Source: Actinomycetota bacterium
Lineage (GTDB): Bacteria; Actinomycetota; Actinomycetes; S36-B12; UBA10799
Direction of reading: 5' to 3'
Length of the DNA stretch: 6,028 bases
NCBI GenBank assembly: GCA_030837445.1
Contig: JAUPKM010000615.1
Location: 1 to 6,028 of the forward strand
A model generated the notes under the pieces. The model was not told where the DNA came from, did not search any database, and worked only from the letters and a program-made list of their open reading frames with translations. Of this stretch, positions 1 through 5,905 are shown one piece after another (within the stretch, counting starts at the first letter, position 1; each line of letters opens with the position of its first letter). The translations under genes and the position numbers were made by a program.

Positions 1-306
1 GACCACACCGTTCCATGGCCAACTGGTTCCACCACGGAGGCCAACCTTGGACCGCTGTGTCGTCGCCACCACAGGTTGAAGACGCACTTCGGGTTCGGGC
101 TCCAACCCGACCCGAGAGGCCCAGACACCGGCCCAGACACCGGCCCAGACACCGGCCCAGACACCGGCGGAACCGGCCCAGCGGAGGCCAGCGACACCGG
201 CCCACCAGGAGCCGACCGTGCAGGATCGGCCGGACCCGGATGGACCAGGACCAAGCCCAGCGGCCTCACCTACCAAGACACACCCAACCCACCCCTCGAC
301 CCCTAA
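1..306 (+). CDS. HNH endonuclease, 13E12/DUF222 family, C-terminal fragment (5' end outside window)
   Basis: The frame is open from the first base to TAA at 304-306 and encodes 101 residues. It begins inside an HNH nuclease domain. DHTVPWP at residues 1-7, then N15-L-G-P-L-C20-R-R-H23-H24-R-L-K-T28, match the second half of the HNH fold in the actinobacterial 13E12 (DUF222-HNH) proteins, including the Asn and the His pair of the metal/phosphate site. These proteins usually end in a short Trp/Ser-Pro-Thr-Gly tail; here W-T-R-T-K-P-S-G-L-T-Y near residues 80-90 looks like that tail. Between the HNH core and the tail is a Gly/Pro/Asp/Thr-rich insert that starts with four perfect GPDT repeats. 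The family is multicopy in many actinobacteria and often linked with mobile or repetitive DNA, but its role is poorly known. No start, RBS or N-terminal DUF222 region can be seen. Family assignment is good; activity is inferred. Confidence 0.85.
   Translation, partial: DHTVPWPTGSTTEANLGPLCRRHHRLKTHFGFGLQPDPRGPDTGPDTGPDTGPDTGGTGPAEASDTGPPGADRAGSAGPGWTRTKPSGLTYQDTPNPPLDP
118..168 (+). repeat. 12-bp tandem repeat, four perfect copies
   Basis: The unit GGCCCAGACACC occurs four times without mismatch at 118-129, 130-141, 142-153 and 154-165, followed by a partial GGC. The unit is a multiple of three, so copy-number changes keep the nuclease frame; each copy codes Gly-Pro-Asp-Thr. Degenerate relatives (ACACCGGCCCA near 194-204) lie downstream. 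This is typical of replication slippage in a flexible linker. Confidence 0.95.
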
Positions 307-326
307 CCAACGGAACGAGGGGTGGG
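288..326. terminator. Candidate bidirectional terminator hairpin between the HNH gene and fbiB
   Basis: CCCACCCCTCG (288-298) and CGAGGGGTGGG (316-326) are a perfect 11-bp inverted repeat with a 17-nt loop. The left arm is in the last codons of the HNH gene, and the TAA stop (304-306) is in the loop. No T-tract follows on the + strand; on the minus strand the flanking sequence is only mildly T-rich. GC-rich hairpins without U-tracts are common at actinobacterial gene ends. Its place between two convergent genes (fbiB stops at 411) suits termination of both transcripts. The structure is seen directly; the function is inferred. Confidence 0.6.
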
Positions 327-410
327 CGGGGACGGGTGAGTCGAGTCAGTGGCCGCTAGGAGCTCTGACCGGCCCCGTCCAACTCGCGCGGCCGAAGGAT
401 CCAGGATGTG

Positions 411-1799
411 TCAAAGGCGGATGAGGAACTGCGAAGCGCCGCGAGGGTTGCGATCCGTTGGAGGTTCGGCGGGGTGGCCGACCGCGACCGCGCCCAGAGG
501 TTGCCAGCTTGGTGGCAACCTCAACTCCGCCTGTGCCACTTCTGGGCAGAAGACCGTCGACGAGATCCAGGCTGACCCGAGACCTCGGGCGCTCAGAGCA
601 ATCAGCAGATTCTCCACGGCCGCACCGCCAGCCACCAGAAAGAGGTCTCGCTCGTAACTATTTCGGTGGGGATCCGGATAGGTATGGGCCGCACTACCGA
701 GATCGGAGAAACACAGCACCACCTCGGGTGCGCGCCGCAGGATATCCCCTCGTGCGATCCTCGCGGCGACGGAATTCTCAGACATGCCGTCTATGTCCGT
801 CAGGTCACGCCGCCAACGAGTTGCCATGGCATCCAGAAGTCTGGTTCGCGTCTCGGGCGACAGCAATACAAATCGCCACGGTGTGCTGTGGTGCGGGCTC
901 GGGGCCGTGATCGCTGCCGCCACAGCGGCCTCCACGTCTGCGCTCGCTACTGCCTCGTCGGTGAAATGTCGAACCGTTCGGCGCGCGGACACTGCCGCCA
1001 TGGCGCCTTCAGTTCTGGCCCGTTGGGCACCAACGTGGAAAAGGTCCTCGCCGAGTGGGCGGATCAGGTCGGACGCGCCGAAATCACTGTCGCGGACGTA
1101 ACCGGCCAGGCCACGCACCACGGCGACCGGAACCCCTGCGCTTTTGGCCCGCACCAATTCTGAGGCGGCCGCGACGGCATCTGCCACCGCATTGACAGTG
1201 CTCGTCAGAATTCGTCCGCTGGCATCGCGGGTTCCGCGGAGGTCTTCGAGTACGTCCACCCCTGCAGCGCCGATGGCGATGTCCACCAGTCCCTGGCGCC
1301 ACGCTCGACCAGCCGTGTCGGTGATGATCACGCCACGCGGCGCCACCCCGAGCGCATCCTCCAACTCTGCCCTGAGTTGAGACGCAGATTCGTCCGGGTC
1401 CTCAGGTAGCAGCAGGACAACACCTTCACTGCAGTTGGAGGCGTCAACCCCAGCTGCTGCCATCACCAGCCCGTGTCGCGTACGCACGATCCTGGTCGTG
1501 CCGGTGGCATGATTCCGGCGTGCGAGTTCGTCGACTGTCTCGGCGTCGATCGCTGCATCACGGTCGTGGCCCAGCACGATCCGGCCTTCCACTTTGGAGA
1601 CGATCTTCGAGGTCACCACGACGATGTCGCCGGCCCGTACACCTCGGCTATCGTCCCCCCACCGCACTCGGCTCAGCGGGTTGAGAAGGGCGGCGGCGAT
1701 GCTCATGCCCGGGACGAATTCGGGCAGCCCGGGGATTCCGACGTACTCGACGGCCGAGCGGTGGACGCCCTCCCGCGTGTCTTCCGGCGCTGGCGTCAC
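411..1799 (-). CDS. fbiB: FbiB: bifunctional F420-0:gamma-glutamyl ligase / dehydro-F420-0 reductase
   Basis: This 462-residue two-domain cytosolic enzyme completes coenzyme F420. The N-terminal CofE domain (about residues 18-255) adds gamma-linked L-glutamates to F420-0 using GTP. Family motifs seen are GLPEF 24-28, VVTSKIVSKVEGR 61-73, AAGVD 115-119 and ITDTAGRAWRQG 159-170, with D161 a likely metal ligand. The C-terminal nitroreductase-like FMN domain (about 270-462; RRTVRHF 273-279, APSPHHSTPW 299-308, AVENLLIALSARGLGSAWI 394-412) is known in mycobacteria to reduce dehydro-F420-0. I chose the GTG at 1799 because it overlaps the fbiA TGA as GTGA and gives a length near that of M. tuberculosis FbiB (about 448). 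The open frame runs 32 codons further upstream, but that part lies inside fbiA and has no family similarity. No strong Shine-Dalgarno is visible, so translation is probably coupled to fbiA. Both domains appear intact. Confidence 0.95.
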   Translation of the reverse strand: MTPAPEDTREGVHRSAVEYVGIPGLPEFVPGMSIAAALLNPLSRVRWGDDSRGVRAGDIVVVTSKIVSKVEGRIVLGHDRDAAIDAETVDELARRNHATGTTRIVRTRHGLVMAAAGVDASNCSEGVVLLLPEDPDESASQLRAELEDALGVAPRGVIITDTAGRAWRQGLVDIAIGAAGVDVLEDLRGTRDASGRILTSTVNAVADAVAAASELVRAKSAGVPVAVVRGLAGYVRDSDFGASDLIRPLGEDLFHVGAQRARTEGAMAAVSARRTVRHFTDEAVASADVEAAVAAAITAPSPHHSTPWRFVLLSPETRTRLLDAMATRWRRDLTDIDGMSENSVAARIARGDILRRAPEVVLCFSDLGSAAHTYPDPHRNSYERDLFLVAGGAAVENLLIALSARGLGSAWISSTVFCPEVAQAELRLPPSWQPLGAVAVGHPAEPPTDRNPRGASQFLIRL

Positions 1800-2800
1800 T
1801 GGCCGGACCGCAGTTCGGCGGCGAAGTCGAGTGCTTTCCCGACCAATGCTGCTGCCGCACCATGGTCGGTCATCATCGTCGGGACTGCCCGACACGCGAT
1901 CCCAGCGGCGGCAACCTCGTCGACCTCGCCAGCGTCAGCCAAGTCCACAAGCCAGCCGTCCAGGAATCCGGCGGGCCTGGCTCCGTAGTGAACCGCGACC
2001 GCCCCCGCACGCGGTTCGACCCCGATGGCAGACAAGCAAGCGTCCGCCATCCCGCGGACGGGTGCACCCGACACCAGGCCGGATACGCCGACCACTGGCG
2101 CTTCGGTGCTACGAAGCGCAGTCGCGATACCGGGCACCGATGCGATGGCCCCGATCGACACCACCGGGTTCGAGGGCGGCAGCAGCACGACATCAGCGGT
2201 CATGATTGCCTCGACCACACCCGGGCCTGGGGTCGCGTCCTCGGCTCCCACCATCACGAACCTCTCCGCGGCCACCTCGGCATGCAGCCGGACCCACCAC
2301 TCCTGGAAGTGGATGGCACGCCGACCTTGGTCATCGGTGATGACGACATGAGTCTCAACACGGTCGTCGGTCATCGGTAACAGCCGCACTCCAGGCTGCC
2401 AGCGTTGACAGAGGGCTGCGGTCACTGCCGACAGGGGGTAACCCGCCTCCAGTAACTGAGTCCGCATCAGGTGAGTACCGATATCGCGATCGCCGAGCCC
2501 GAACCAATCGGGTTGCGCGCCGTAAGCCCGGAGCTCCTCGGCCGCGTTGAAGGTCTCGGCCGCCCGACCCCAGGTGCGATCCTCGTCCAGACCGCCACCA
2601 AGGGAATACATGATGGTGTCCAAGTCGGGACACACTTTGAGACCGAACAGCCACAAATCGTCGCCGGTGTTACCGACGACCGTGATCCCATCAGGTTCCT
2701 CGGTAGTCGGTCCCGGCCCTCCCTCGATTCCCAACAGGGCTCTGACGCCATGCAGGAAACGGGCGCCGCCGAGCCCGCCCGCCAACACCGTGATCCGCAT
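1796..2800 (-). CDS. fbiA: FbiA: 2-phospho-(enol)lactate transferase (CofD family)
   Basis: The 334-residue product matches the CofD/FbiA family in length (M. tuberculosis FbiA about 331). It transfers the phospholactyl, or in actinobacteria the phosphoenolpyruvyl, group from a GDP-activated donor to Fo, giving F420-0 or dehydro-F420-0. Visible motifs are the N-terminal nucleotide-binding strand-loop AGGLGGARF (7-15), VVGNTGDD (41-48) and PDLDT (58-62), which form the substrate/metal site region of the family, plus PPSNPVVSIGAI in the second half. The start ATG at 2800-2798 begins exactly at the conserved MRITVLAGG and is preceded by GGGGAGAA (2818-2811) about 10 nt upstream. The frame stays open to about 3151, but that part is antisense to fbiC. 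fbiB follows with a 4-bp overlap, so the two form an operon. The reductase domain on FbiB suggests the phosphoenolpyruvate route, with dehydro-F420-0 as the FbiA product. Confidence 0.95.
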   Translation of the reverse strand: MRITVLAGGLGGARFLHGVRALLGIEGGPGPTTEEPDGITVVGNTGDDLWLFGLKVCPDLDTIMYSLGGGLDEDRTWGRAAETFNAAEELRAYGAQPDWFGLGDRDIGTHLMRTQLLEAGYPLSAVTAALCQRWQPGVRLLPMTDDRVETHVVITDDQGRRAIHFQEWWVRLHAEVAAERFVMVGAEDATPGPGVVEAIMTADVVLLPPSNPVVSIGAIASVPGIATALRSTEAPVVGVSGLVSGAPVRGMADACLSAIGVEPRAGAVAVHYGARPAGFLDGWLVDLADAGEVDEVAAAGIACRAVPTMMTDHGAAAALVGKALDFAAELRSGQ

Positions 2801-2921
2801 GGCGACATTGTTCTCCCCGCCGGTACCCGGCAGGAGTCGGGGGCTCGGCAACGACGCCGGCGCGAGCTGCCTGGGTGCGGTCGCGCGAGGCGGGGCCGCA
2901 CTGCTGCGTACTCTGGGGCGC
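2801..2921. promoter_or_regulatory. Divergent fbiA / fbiC control region
   Basis: These 121 bp separate two F420 genes transcribed away from each other and must hold both promoters unless one is inside a coding region. On the + strand a good actinobacterial -10 (TACTCT) lies just before fbiC. On the minus strand I see the fbiA ribosome binding site but no convincing -10/-35 pair. A short perfect inverted repeat, GCCGG-TAC-CCGGC at 2819-2831, lies just upstream of the fbiA RBS and could be an operator or simply GC-rich chance. Confidence 0.6.
2909..2914 (+). promoter_or_regulatory. Candidate fbiC -10 element (leaderless transcript)
   Basis: TACTCT fits the TANNNT pattern of actinobacterial housekeeping -10 elements. 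The seven bases GGGGCGC separate it from the fbiC ATG at 2922, which puts the expected transcription start on or next to the A of the start codon. No recognisable -35 is seen at the expected distance. If correct, fbiC is translated from a leaderless mRNA. Confidence 0.5.
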
Positions 2922-5471
2922 ATGGCATCGGAGCCCGGCGAGGCCGCTGACACGGGAGGTCGTCGGGCGCTCGCTCGGGTCCGGCGGGGCGTCACTCTCG
3001 GGGTGGCCGAAGTTGAAGCCCTGCTGTCGCTGCGGGGTGAGCCGCTTGCGGAGTTGTGCGCCCAAGCCGCCCGACTGCGTGATGCAGGGCTGGCCGCGGT
3101 GGGTCGGCCGGGCCAAGTCACATACTCCAGGAAGGTGTTCATTCCACTCACCCGGCTGTGCCGGGACCGTTGCCACTACTGCACGTTCGCGACGGACCCG
3201 GCGAGTCTGCGCCGTGCCGGCGAGGGAATGTTCCTATCCCCGGACGAGGTGCTCGAGATTGCCCGGCGAGGCGCTGAACTCGGCTGCAAGGAGGCGCTCT
3301 TCACGCTCGGAGATCGGCCCGAAGACCGGTGGCCCGCAGCGAGCGAATGGTTGGCTGCGCAAGGCTACGACTCGACCTTGGCCTACCTGCGAGCCATGTC
3401 GATTCGGGTCCTGGAGGAGACGGGCCTGCTGCCGCACCTCAACCCGGGCGTCATGTCCTGGCAGGAGTTGGTCCGGCTGCGTCCGGTGGCGCCGAGTATG
3501 GGCATGATGCTGGAGACCACCTCCCACCGGCTATTCGCCACGCCCGGGTTGGCCCACCACGGCTCGCCGGACAAGGACCCGGTCGTCCGATTGCGGGTGC
3601 TCGCAGATGCTGGCCGCGCGGCCATCCCGTTCACAACCGGACTCCTGATTGGGATCGGGGAGACCACCCGCGAGCGAGCCGAGTCGATGCTCGCACTGCG
3701 TCGACTCTCGCGCGAGCATCGCAATCTGCAGGAAGTAATCGTGCAGAACTTCCGCGCGAAGCCCGACACCGCAATGCGAGTGGCGGATGACCTGTCGCTG
3801 CCGGAGTATCTGGCAGCGGTTGCCACTGCCCGGGTGGTGCTGGGCCCGGGGATGCGGATTCAGGCTCCGCCGAACCTGTCCGAACCCGGCGAATTGGCGG
3901 CGTTGCTGGCCGCAGGGGTTGACGATTGGGGAGGCGTCAGCCCACTGACCCCTGACCACGTGAATCCGGAACGCCCTTGGCCGCAGCTCGAAGAGTTGGC
4001 GCGGCTGACAGCTGACGCCGGGTTCGAGTTGCGGGAGCGGTTGACAATTCACCCCGAGTACGTGTTGGCCGGAGAGCACTGGCTCGACCCCCGGCTACGC
4101 CCTCAGGTCGAGGCTCTGGCCAGCCCGGATGGCCTGGCGGTCGAAGGTCTGCGGCCATCCGGTCGGCCTTGGCAGGAGTCCGAGGGGTACGCGGATTTCG
4201 CGGCCGTCGTTGGCGGTGGCCGCACAGATTTGTCCGCGACCATCGACACCACCGGCCGCAGTTCGGATCGACGGGGCGATTTCGACACCGTCTACGGTGA
4301 GTGGCAGTCGTCCGCCGTGGGGCTGTCCCCGCCGGAATTGGCCTTCGGTGCCGACTTGACGGCCGCCTTGCGACTGGCGGAGAAGTCGCCCGCGGCGCTG
4401 GCTGATGAGGCCAATGAGGGGTATGCGCGAGCTCTGGCCGCGGCCGAGGGCCCGGCGTTGGCGGAACTGGCCGTGATCGCCGACGGCCTGCGGCGGGCCA
4501 CCGTCGGTGACGAGGTCACCTTCGTGATCAACCGGAATATCAACTTCACCAATGTCTGCTACACGGGTTGTAGGTTCTGCGCGTTCGCGCAGCGGGAGTC
4601 AGACGAGGACGCCTTCACGTTGAGCCTGACCGAAATCGGCTCGCGGGTCGATGAGGCGCTGGCTGCGGGTGCCACCGAGATCTGCATGCAGGGCGGCATC
4701 CACCCGAGGCTGCCCGGCGACGCCTACTTCGATCTGATCGACGAGGTCAAGCGGCGCGACGTACACCTGCACGCGTTCAGTCCGATGGAGATCGTCAATG
4801 GCGCCAGTCGCTGCGACATTCCGATCGCTGACTGGCTGCGGACCGCACGCGACCATGGTCTGGACTCGATTCCCGGCACGGCGGCCGAGATTCTCGACGA
4901 CGACATCCGGTGGGTTTTGACCAAGGGCAAACTGCCGGCCTCCGCCTGGATCGAAGTGATCCGGACGGCCCACGGTCTGGGTATCCCGTCCAGCGCCACC
5001 ATGATGTACGGCCACGTGGATGCCCCTGGCCACTGGGTCGGGCACCTTCGGGAGCTGCGCCGTATCCAGCTGGATACCGGTGGTTTCACGGAGTTCGTCG
5101 GGCTGCCGTTCGTGCACCACAACGCCCCCATCTACCTGGCCGGTCTGGCCCGGCCAGGTGCCTCAGCGCGGGAGGATCTGGCTGTCACCGCACTGTCCCG
5201 GGTGATGCTGCACGGCGCGATCGACAACATTCAGGTGTCGTGGGTGAAGTTGGGTGCGACCGGCTGCGCGGCGCTGCTGGCGGCTGGCGCAAACGACGTT
5301 GGCGGCACCCTGATGGAGGAGACCATCTCGAGGATGGCCGGTTCCGAGTTCGGCTCGTCCATGACCCCAGCGGAGTTGCGAGATATCGCGACCCTGGCAG
5401 GCCGACCCGCTCGGCAGCGCACAACTGGGTACGGCATCCCGGCCGGTGACGATGGCGTCCCGACGGGGTGA
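2922..5471 (+). CDS. fbiC: FbiC: Fo synthase, fused CofG-CofH radical SAM enzyme
   Basis: This 849-residue enzyme makes the F420 chromophore Fo (7,8-didemethyl-8-hydroxy-5-deazariboflavin) from L-tyrosine and 5-amino-6-ribitylaminouracil. Two complete radical SAM halves are present. The N-terminal CofG half has C80-x3-C84-x2-C87 for the 4Fe-4S cluster, LFTLGDRPE at 126-134, GIGET at 244-248 and DDWGGVSPLTPDH at 334-346. The C-terminal CofH half has C546-x3-C550-x2-C553, CMQGGIHP at 588-595, HAFSPME at 617-623 and GTAAEI at 652-657. A linker of about 130 residues joins them. M. tuberculosis FbiC is about 856 residues, so the length is normal. The ATG at 2922 is chosen because similarity begins soon after it and upstream codons are antisense to fbiA. 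There is only a weak GGGGCG before the ATG. It is divergent from fbiA-fbiB, the two enzymes that act on its product. No broken motif is seen. Confidence 0.96.
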   Translation: MASEPGEAADTGGRRALARVRRGVTLGVAEVEALLSLRGEPLAELCAQAARLRDAGLAAVGRPGQVTYSRKVFIPLTRLCRDRCHYCTFATDPASLRRAGEGMFLSPDEVLEIARRGAELGCKEALFTLGDRPEDRWPAASEWLAAQGYDSTLAYLRAMSIRVLEETGLLPHLNPGVMSWQELVRLRPVAPSMGMMLETTSHRLFATPGLAHHGSPDKDPVVRLRVLADAGRAAIPFTTGLLIGIGETTRERAESMLALRRLSREHRNLQEVIVQNFRAKPDTAMRVADDLSLPEYLAAVATARVVLGPGMRIQAPPNLSEPGELAALLAAGVDDWGGVSPLTPDHVNPERPWPQLEELARLTADAGFELRERLTIHPEYVLAGEHWLDPRLRPQVEALASPDGLAVEGLRPSGRPWQESEGYADFAAVVGGGRTDLSATIDTTGRSSDRRGDFDTVYGEWQSSAVGLSPPELAFGADLTAALRLAEKSPAALADEANEGYARALAAAEGPALAELAVIADGLRRATVGDEVTFVINRNINFTNVCYTGCRFCAFAQRESDEDAFTLSLTEIGSRVDEALAAGATEICMQGGIHPRLPGDAYFDLIDEVKRRDVHLHAFSPMEIVNGASRCDIPIADWLRTARDHGLDSIPGTAAEILDDDIRWVLTKGKLPASAWIEVIRTAHGLGIPSSATMMYGHVDAPGHWVGHLRELRRIQLDTGGFTEFVGLPFVHHNAPIYLAGLARPGASAREDLAVTALSRVMLHGAIDNIQVSWVKLGATGCAALLAAGANDVGGTLMEETISRMAGSEFGSSMTPAELRDIATLAGRPARQRTTGYGIPAGDDGVPTG

Positions 5472-5527
5472 AGTTGGCGCCACCGGCCGAAAGGGTTCCA
5501 ACTCTCGCTAAGAAATCTTTGCCAACT
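5472..5527. repeat. AGTTGG/CCAACT repeats with alternative hairpins after fbiC
   Basis: AGTTGGC at 5472-5478 begins one base after the fbiC stop. It can pair with CCAACT at 5498-5503 (6 bp) or with GCCAACT at 5521-5527 (7 bp). The two CCAACT copies are 24 bp apart, and the second ends 11 bp before the whiB -35. The region may act as a weak fbiC terminator, an mRNA switch, or a set of protein-binding half-sites for the whiB promoter. The repeats are seen; the roles are open. Confidence 0.45.
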
Positions 5528-5537
5528 GATCTCGGAC

Positions 5538-5567
5538 TTGACGCCGATGGTGTAACGCGTGTGTAAT
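5538..5567 (+). promoter_or_regulatory. Candidate whiB promoter (-35 TTGACG, -10 TGTAAT)
   Basis: TTGACG (5538-5543) and TGTAAT (5562-5567) are 18 bp apart and resemble a housekeeping sigma promoter. Transcription would start near 5574, leaving an untranslated leader of about 67 nt. It is the AT-richest and best-formed promoter in the window. The -10 lies inside a GTAAC/GTAAT direct repeat, which suggests the promoter is controlled. Confidence 0.6.
5552..5567 (+). promoter_or_regulatory. MtrA-like direct repeat overlapping the whiB -10
   Basis: GTAAC at 5552-5556, six bases, then GTAAT at 5563-5567 form a direct repeat with an 11-bp period, one helical turn; it extends leftward as GTGTAAC/GTGTAAT. 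As I recall it, the Streptomyces MtrA response regulator recognises GTAAC-N6-GTAAC, so this is a one-mismatch match. A protein bound here would cover the -10 and most simply repress. Binding is inferred from motif likeness only. Confidence 0.4.
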
Positions 5568-5589
5568 TCCACTGTTGTCATTCACCTGC

Positions 5590-5612
5590 TGGGCCCTTCC
5601 CCCGTCGGCCCA
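5590..5612 (+). other. Hairpin in the whiB 5' leader
   Basis: TGGGCC (5590-5595) and GGCCCA (5607-5612) form a perfect 6-bp stem with an 11-nt C/T-rich loop, ending about 10 nt before the GGAAGGA ribosome binding site (5623-5629). It may shape leader structure or mRNA stability; it may also be chance in GC-rich DNA. Confidence 0.3.
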
Positions 5613-5640
5613 AGATCGACTTGGAAGGAACACCTGCGAT

Positions 5641-5898
5641 ATGAACGAACTTGACATCTTCCCGCTCGACGAGACCGAGGAGATGGGTTGGCAGGAGCGC
5701 TCGCTGTGCGCTCAGACCGACCCGGAGGCCTTCTTCCCGGAGAAGGGTGGCTCCACCCGGGAGGCCAAGCGGGTCTGTATGTCCTGTGAGGTGCGGATCG
5801 AGTGCCTCGAATATGCACTGGACAACGATGAGCGCTTTGGAATCTGGGGCGGTCTGTCCGAGCGCGAGCGTCGCCGGCTGAAGAAGCAGGCGGTCTGA
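5641..5898 (+). CDS. whiB: WhiB-family 4Fe-4S transcriptional regulator, WhiB/WhiB2 (WhmD) type
   Basis: The 85-residue protein has the complete WhiB (Wbl) signature. The four cluster cysteines are C23, C46, C49 and C55 (C-x2-C-x5-C for the last three), the turn is GIWGG 67-71, and the basic DNA-contacting tail is R-x-RRRLKK near 76-82. The stretch CAQTDPEAFFPEKGG (23-37) is very close to Streptomyces WhiB and mycobacterial WhiB2/WhmD, which control septation in sporulation or cell division, working with sigma factor region 4 and, in Streptomyces, with WhiA. Start choice: the ATG at 5641 follows GGAAGGA (5623-5629) with about an 11-nt gap. A TTG 22 codons upstream is in frame but lies at the predicted transcription start and adds a non-family leader, so it is rejected. 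whiB beside fbiA-fbiB is a conserved neighbourhood in mycobacteria; a functional link to F420 is not shown. Confidence 0.95.
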   Translation: MNELDIFPLDETEEMGWQERSLCAQTDPEAFFPEKGGSTREAKRVCMSCEVRIECLEYALDNDERFGIWGGLSERERRRLKKQAV

Positions 5899-5905
5899 CG
5901 CCTGC
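5886..5905 (+). terminator. Candidate terminator hairpin at the whiB stop codon
   Basis: GCAGGCG (5886-5892) and CGCCTGC (5899-5905) form a perfect 7-bp GC-rich stem with a 6-nt loop that contains the TGA stop. No U-tract follows, so this would be a U-less actinobacterial type terminator, or a 3'-end stabilising structure. Confidence 0.45.

Noticed and set aside
118..168. CRISPR-like array
   Set aside because: The 12-bp units are head-to-tail with no spacers and lie in a coding frame.
15..359. Arg/His/Pro-rich 114-codon frame over the tandem repeat
   Set aside because: Its RHRP repeats are a frame-shifted reading of the same 12-bp units. The HNH nuclease frame from base 1 has real family motifs.
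1800..1895. Upstream extension of the fbiB frame to an ATG-like start
   Set aside because: It lies wholly inside fbiA and is low-complexity Arg/Asp-rich. The GTG at 1799 gives the classic overlap and family length.
2547..2921. N-terminal extension of the fbiC frame by 125 codons
   Set aside because: It is antisense to the start of fbiA and has no FbiC similarity, and the family length fits the ATG at 2922.
2801..2921. A minus-strand promoter for fbiA
   Set aside because: No TANNNT hexamer with a reasonable -35 was found on the minus strand, so no site is called although a promoter must exist nearby.
2801..3151. Upstream extension of the fbiA frame
   Set aside because: It lies antisense inside fbiC. 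The conserved MRITVLAGG with an SD at the right distance fixes the start at 2800.
5552..5567. BldD-box reading of the whiB promoter element (TnAC...GTnA)
   Set aside because: The half-sites are separated by six bases, whereas the consensus I recall has five. The direct-repeat MtrA reading fits better, though BldD is a known regulator of whiB in Streptomyces.
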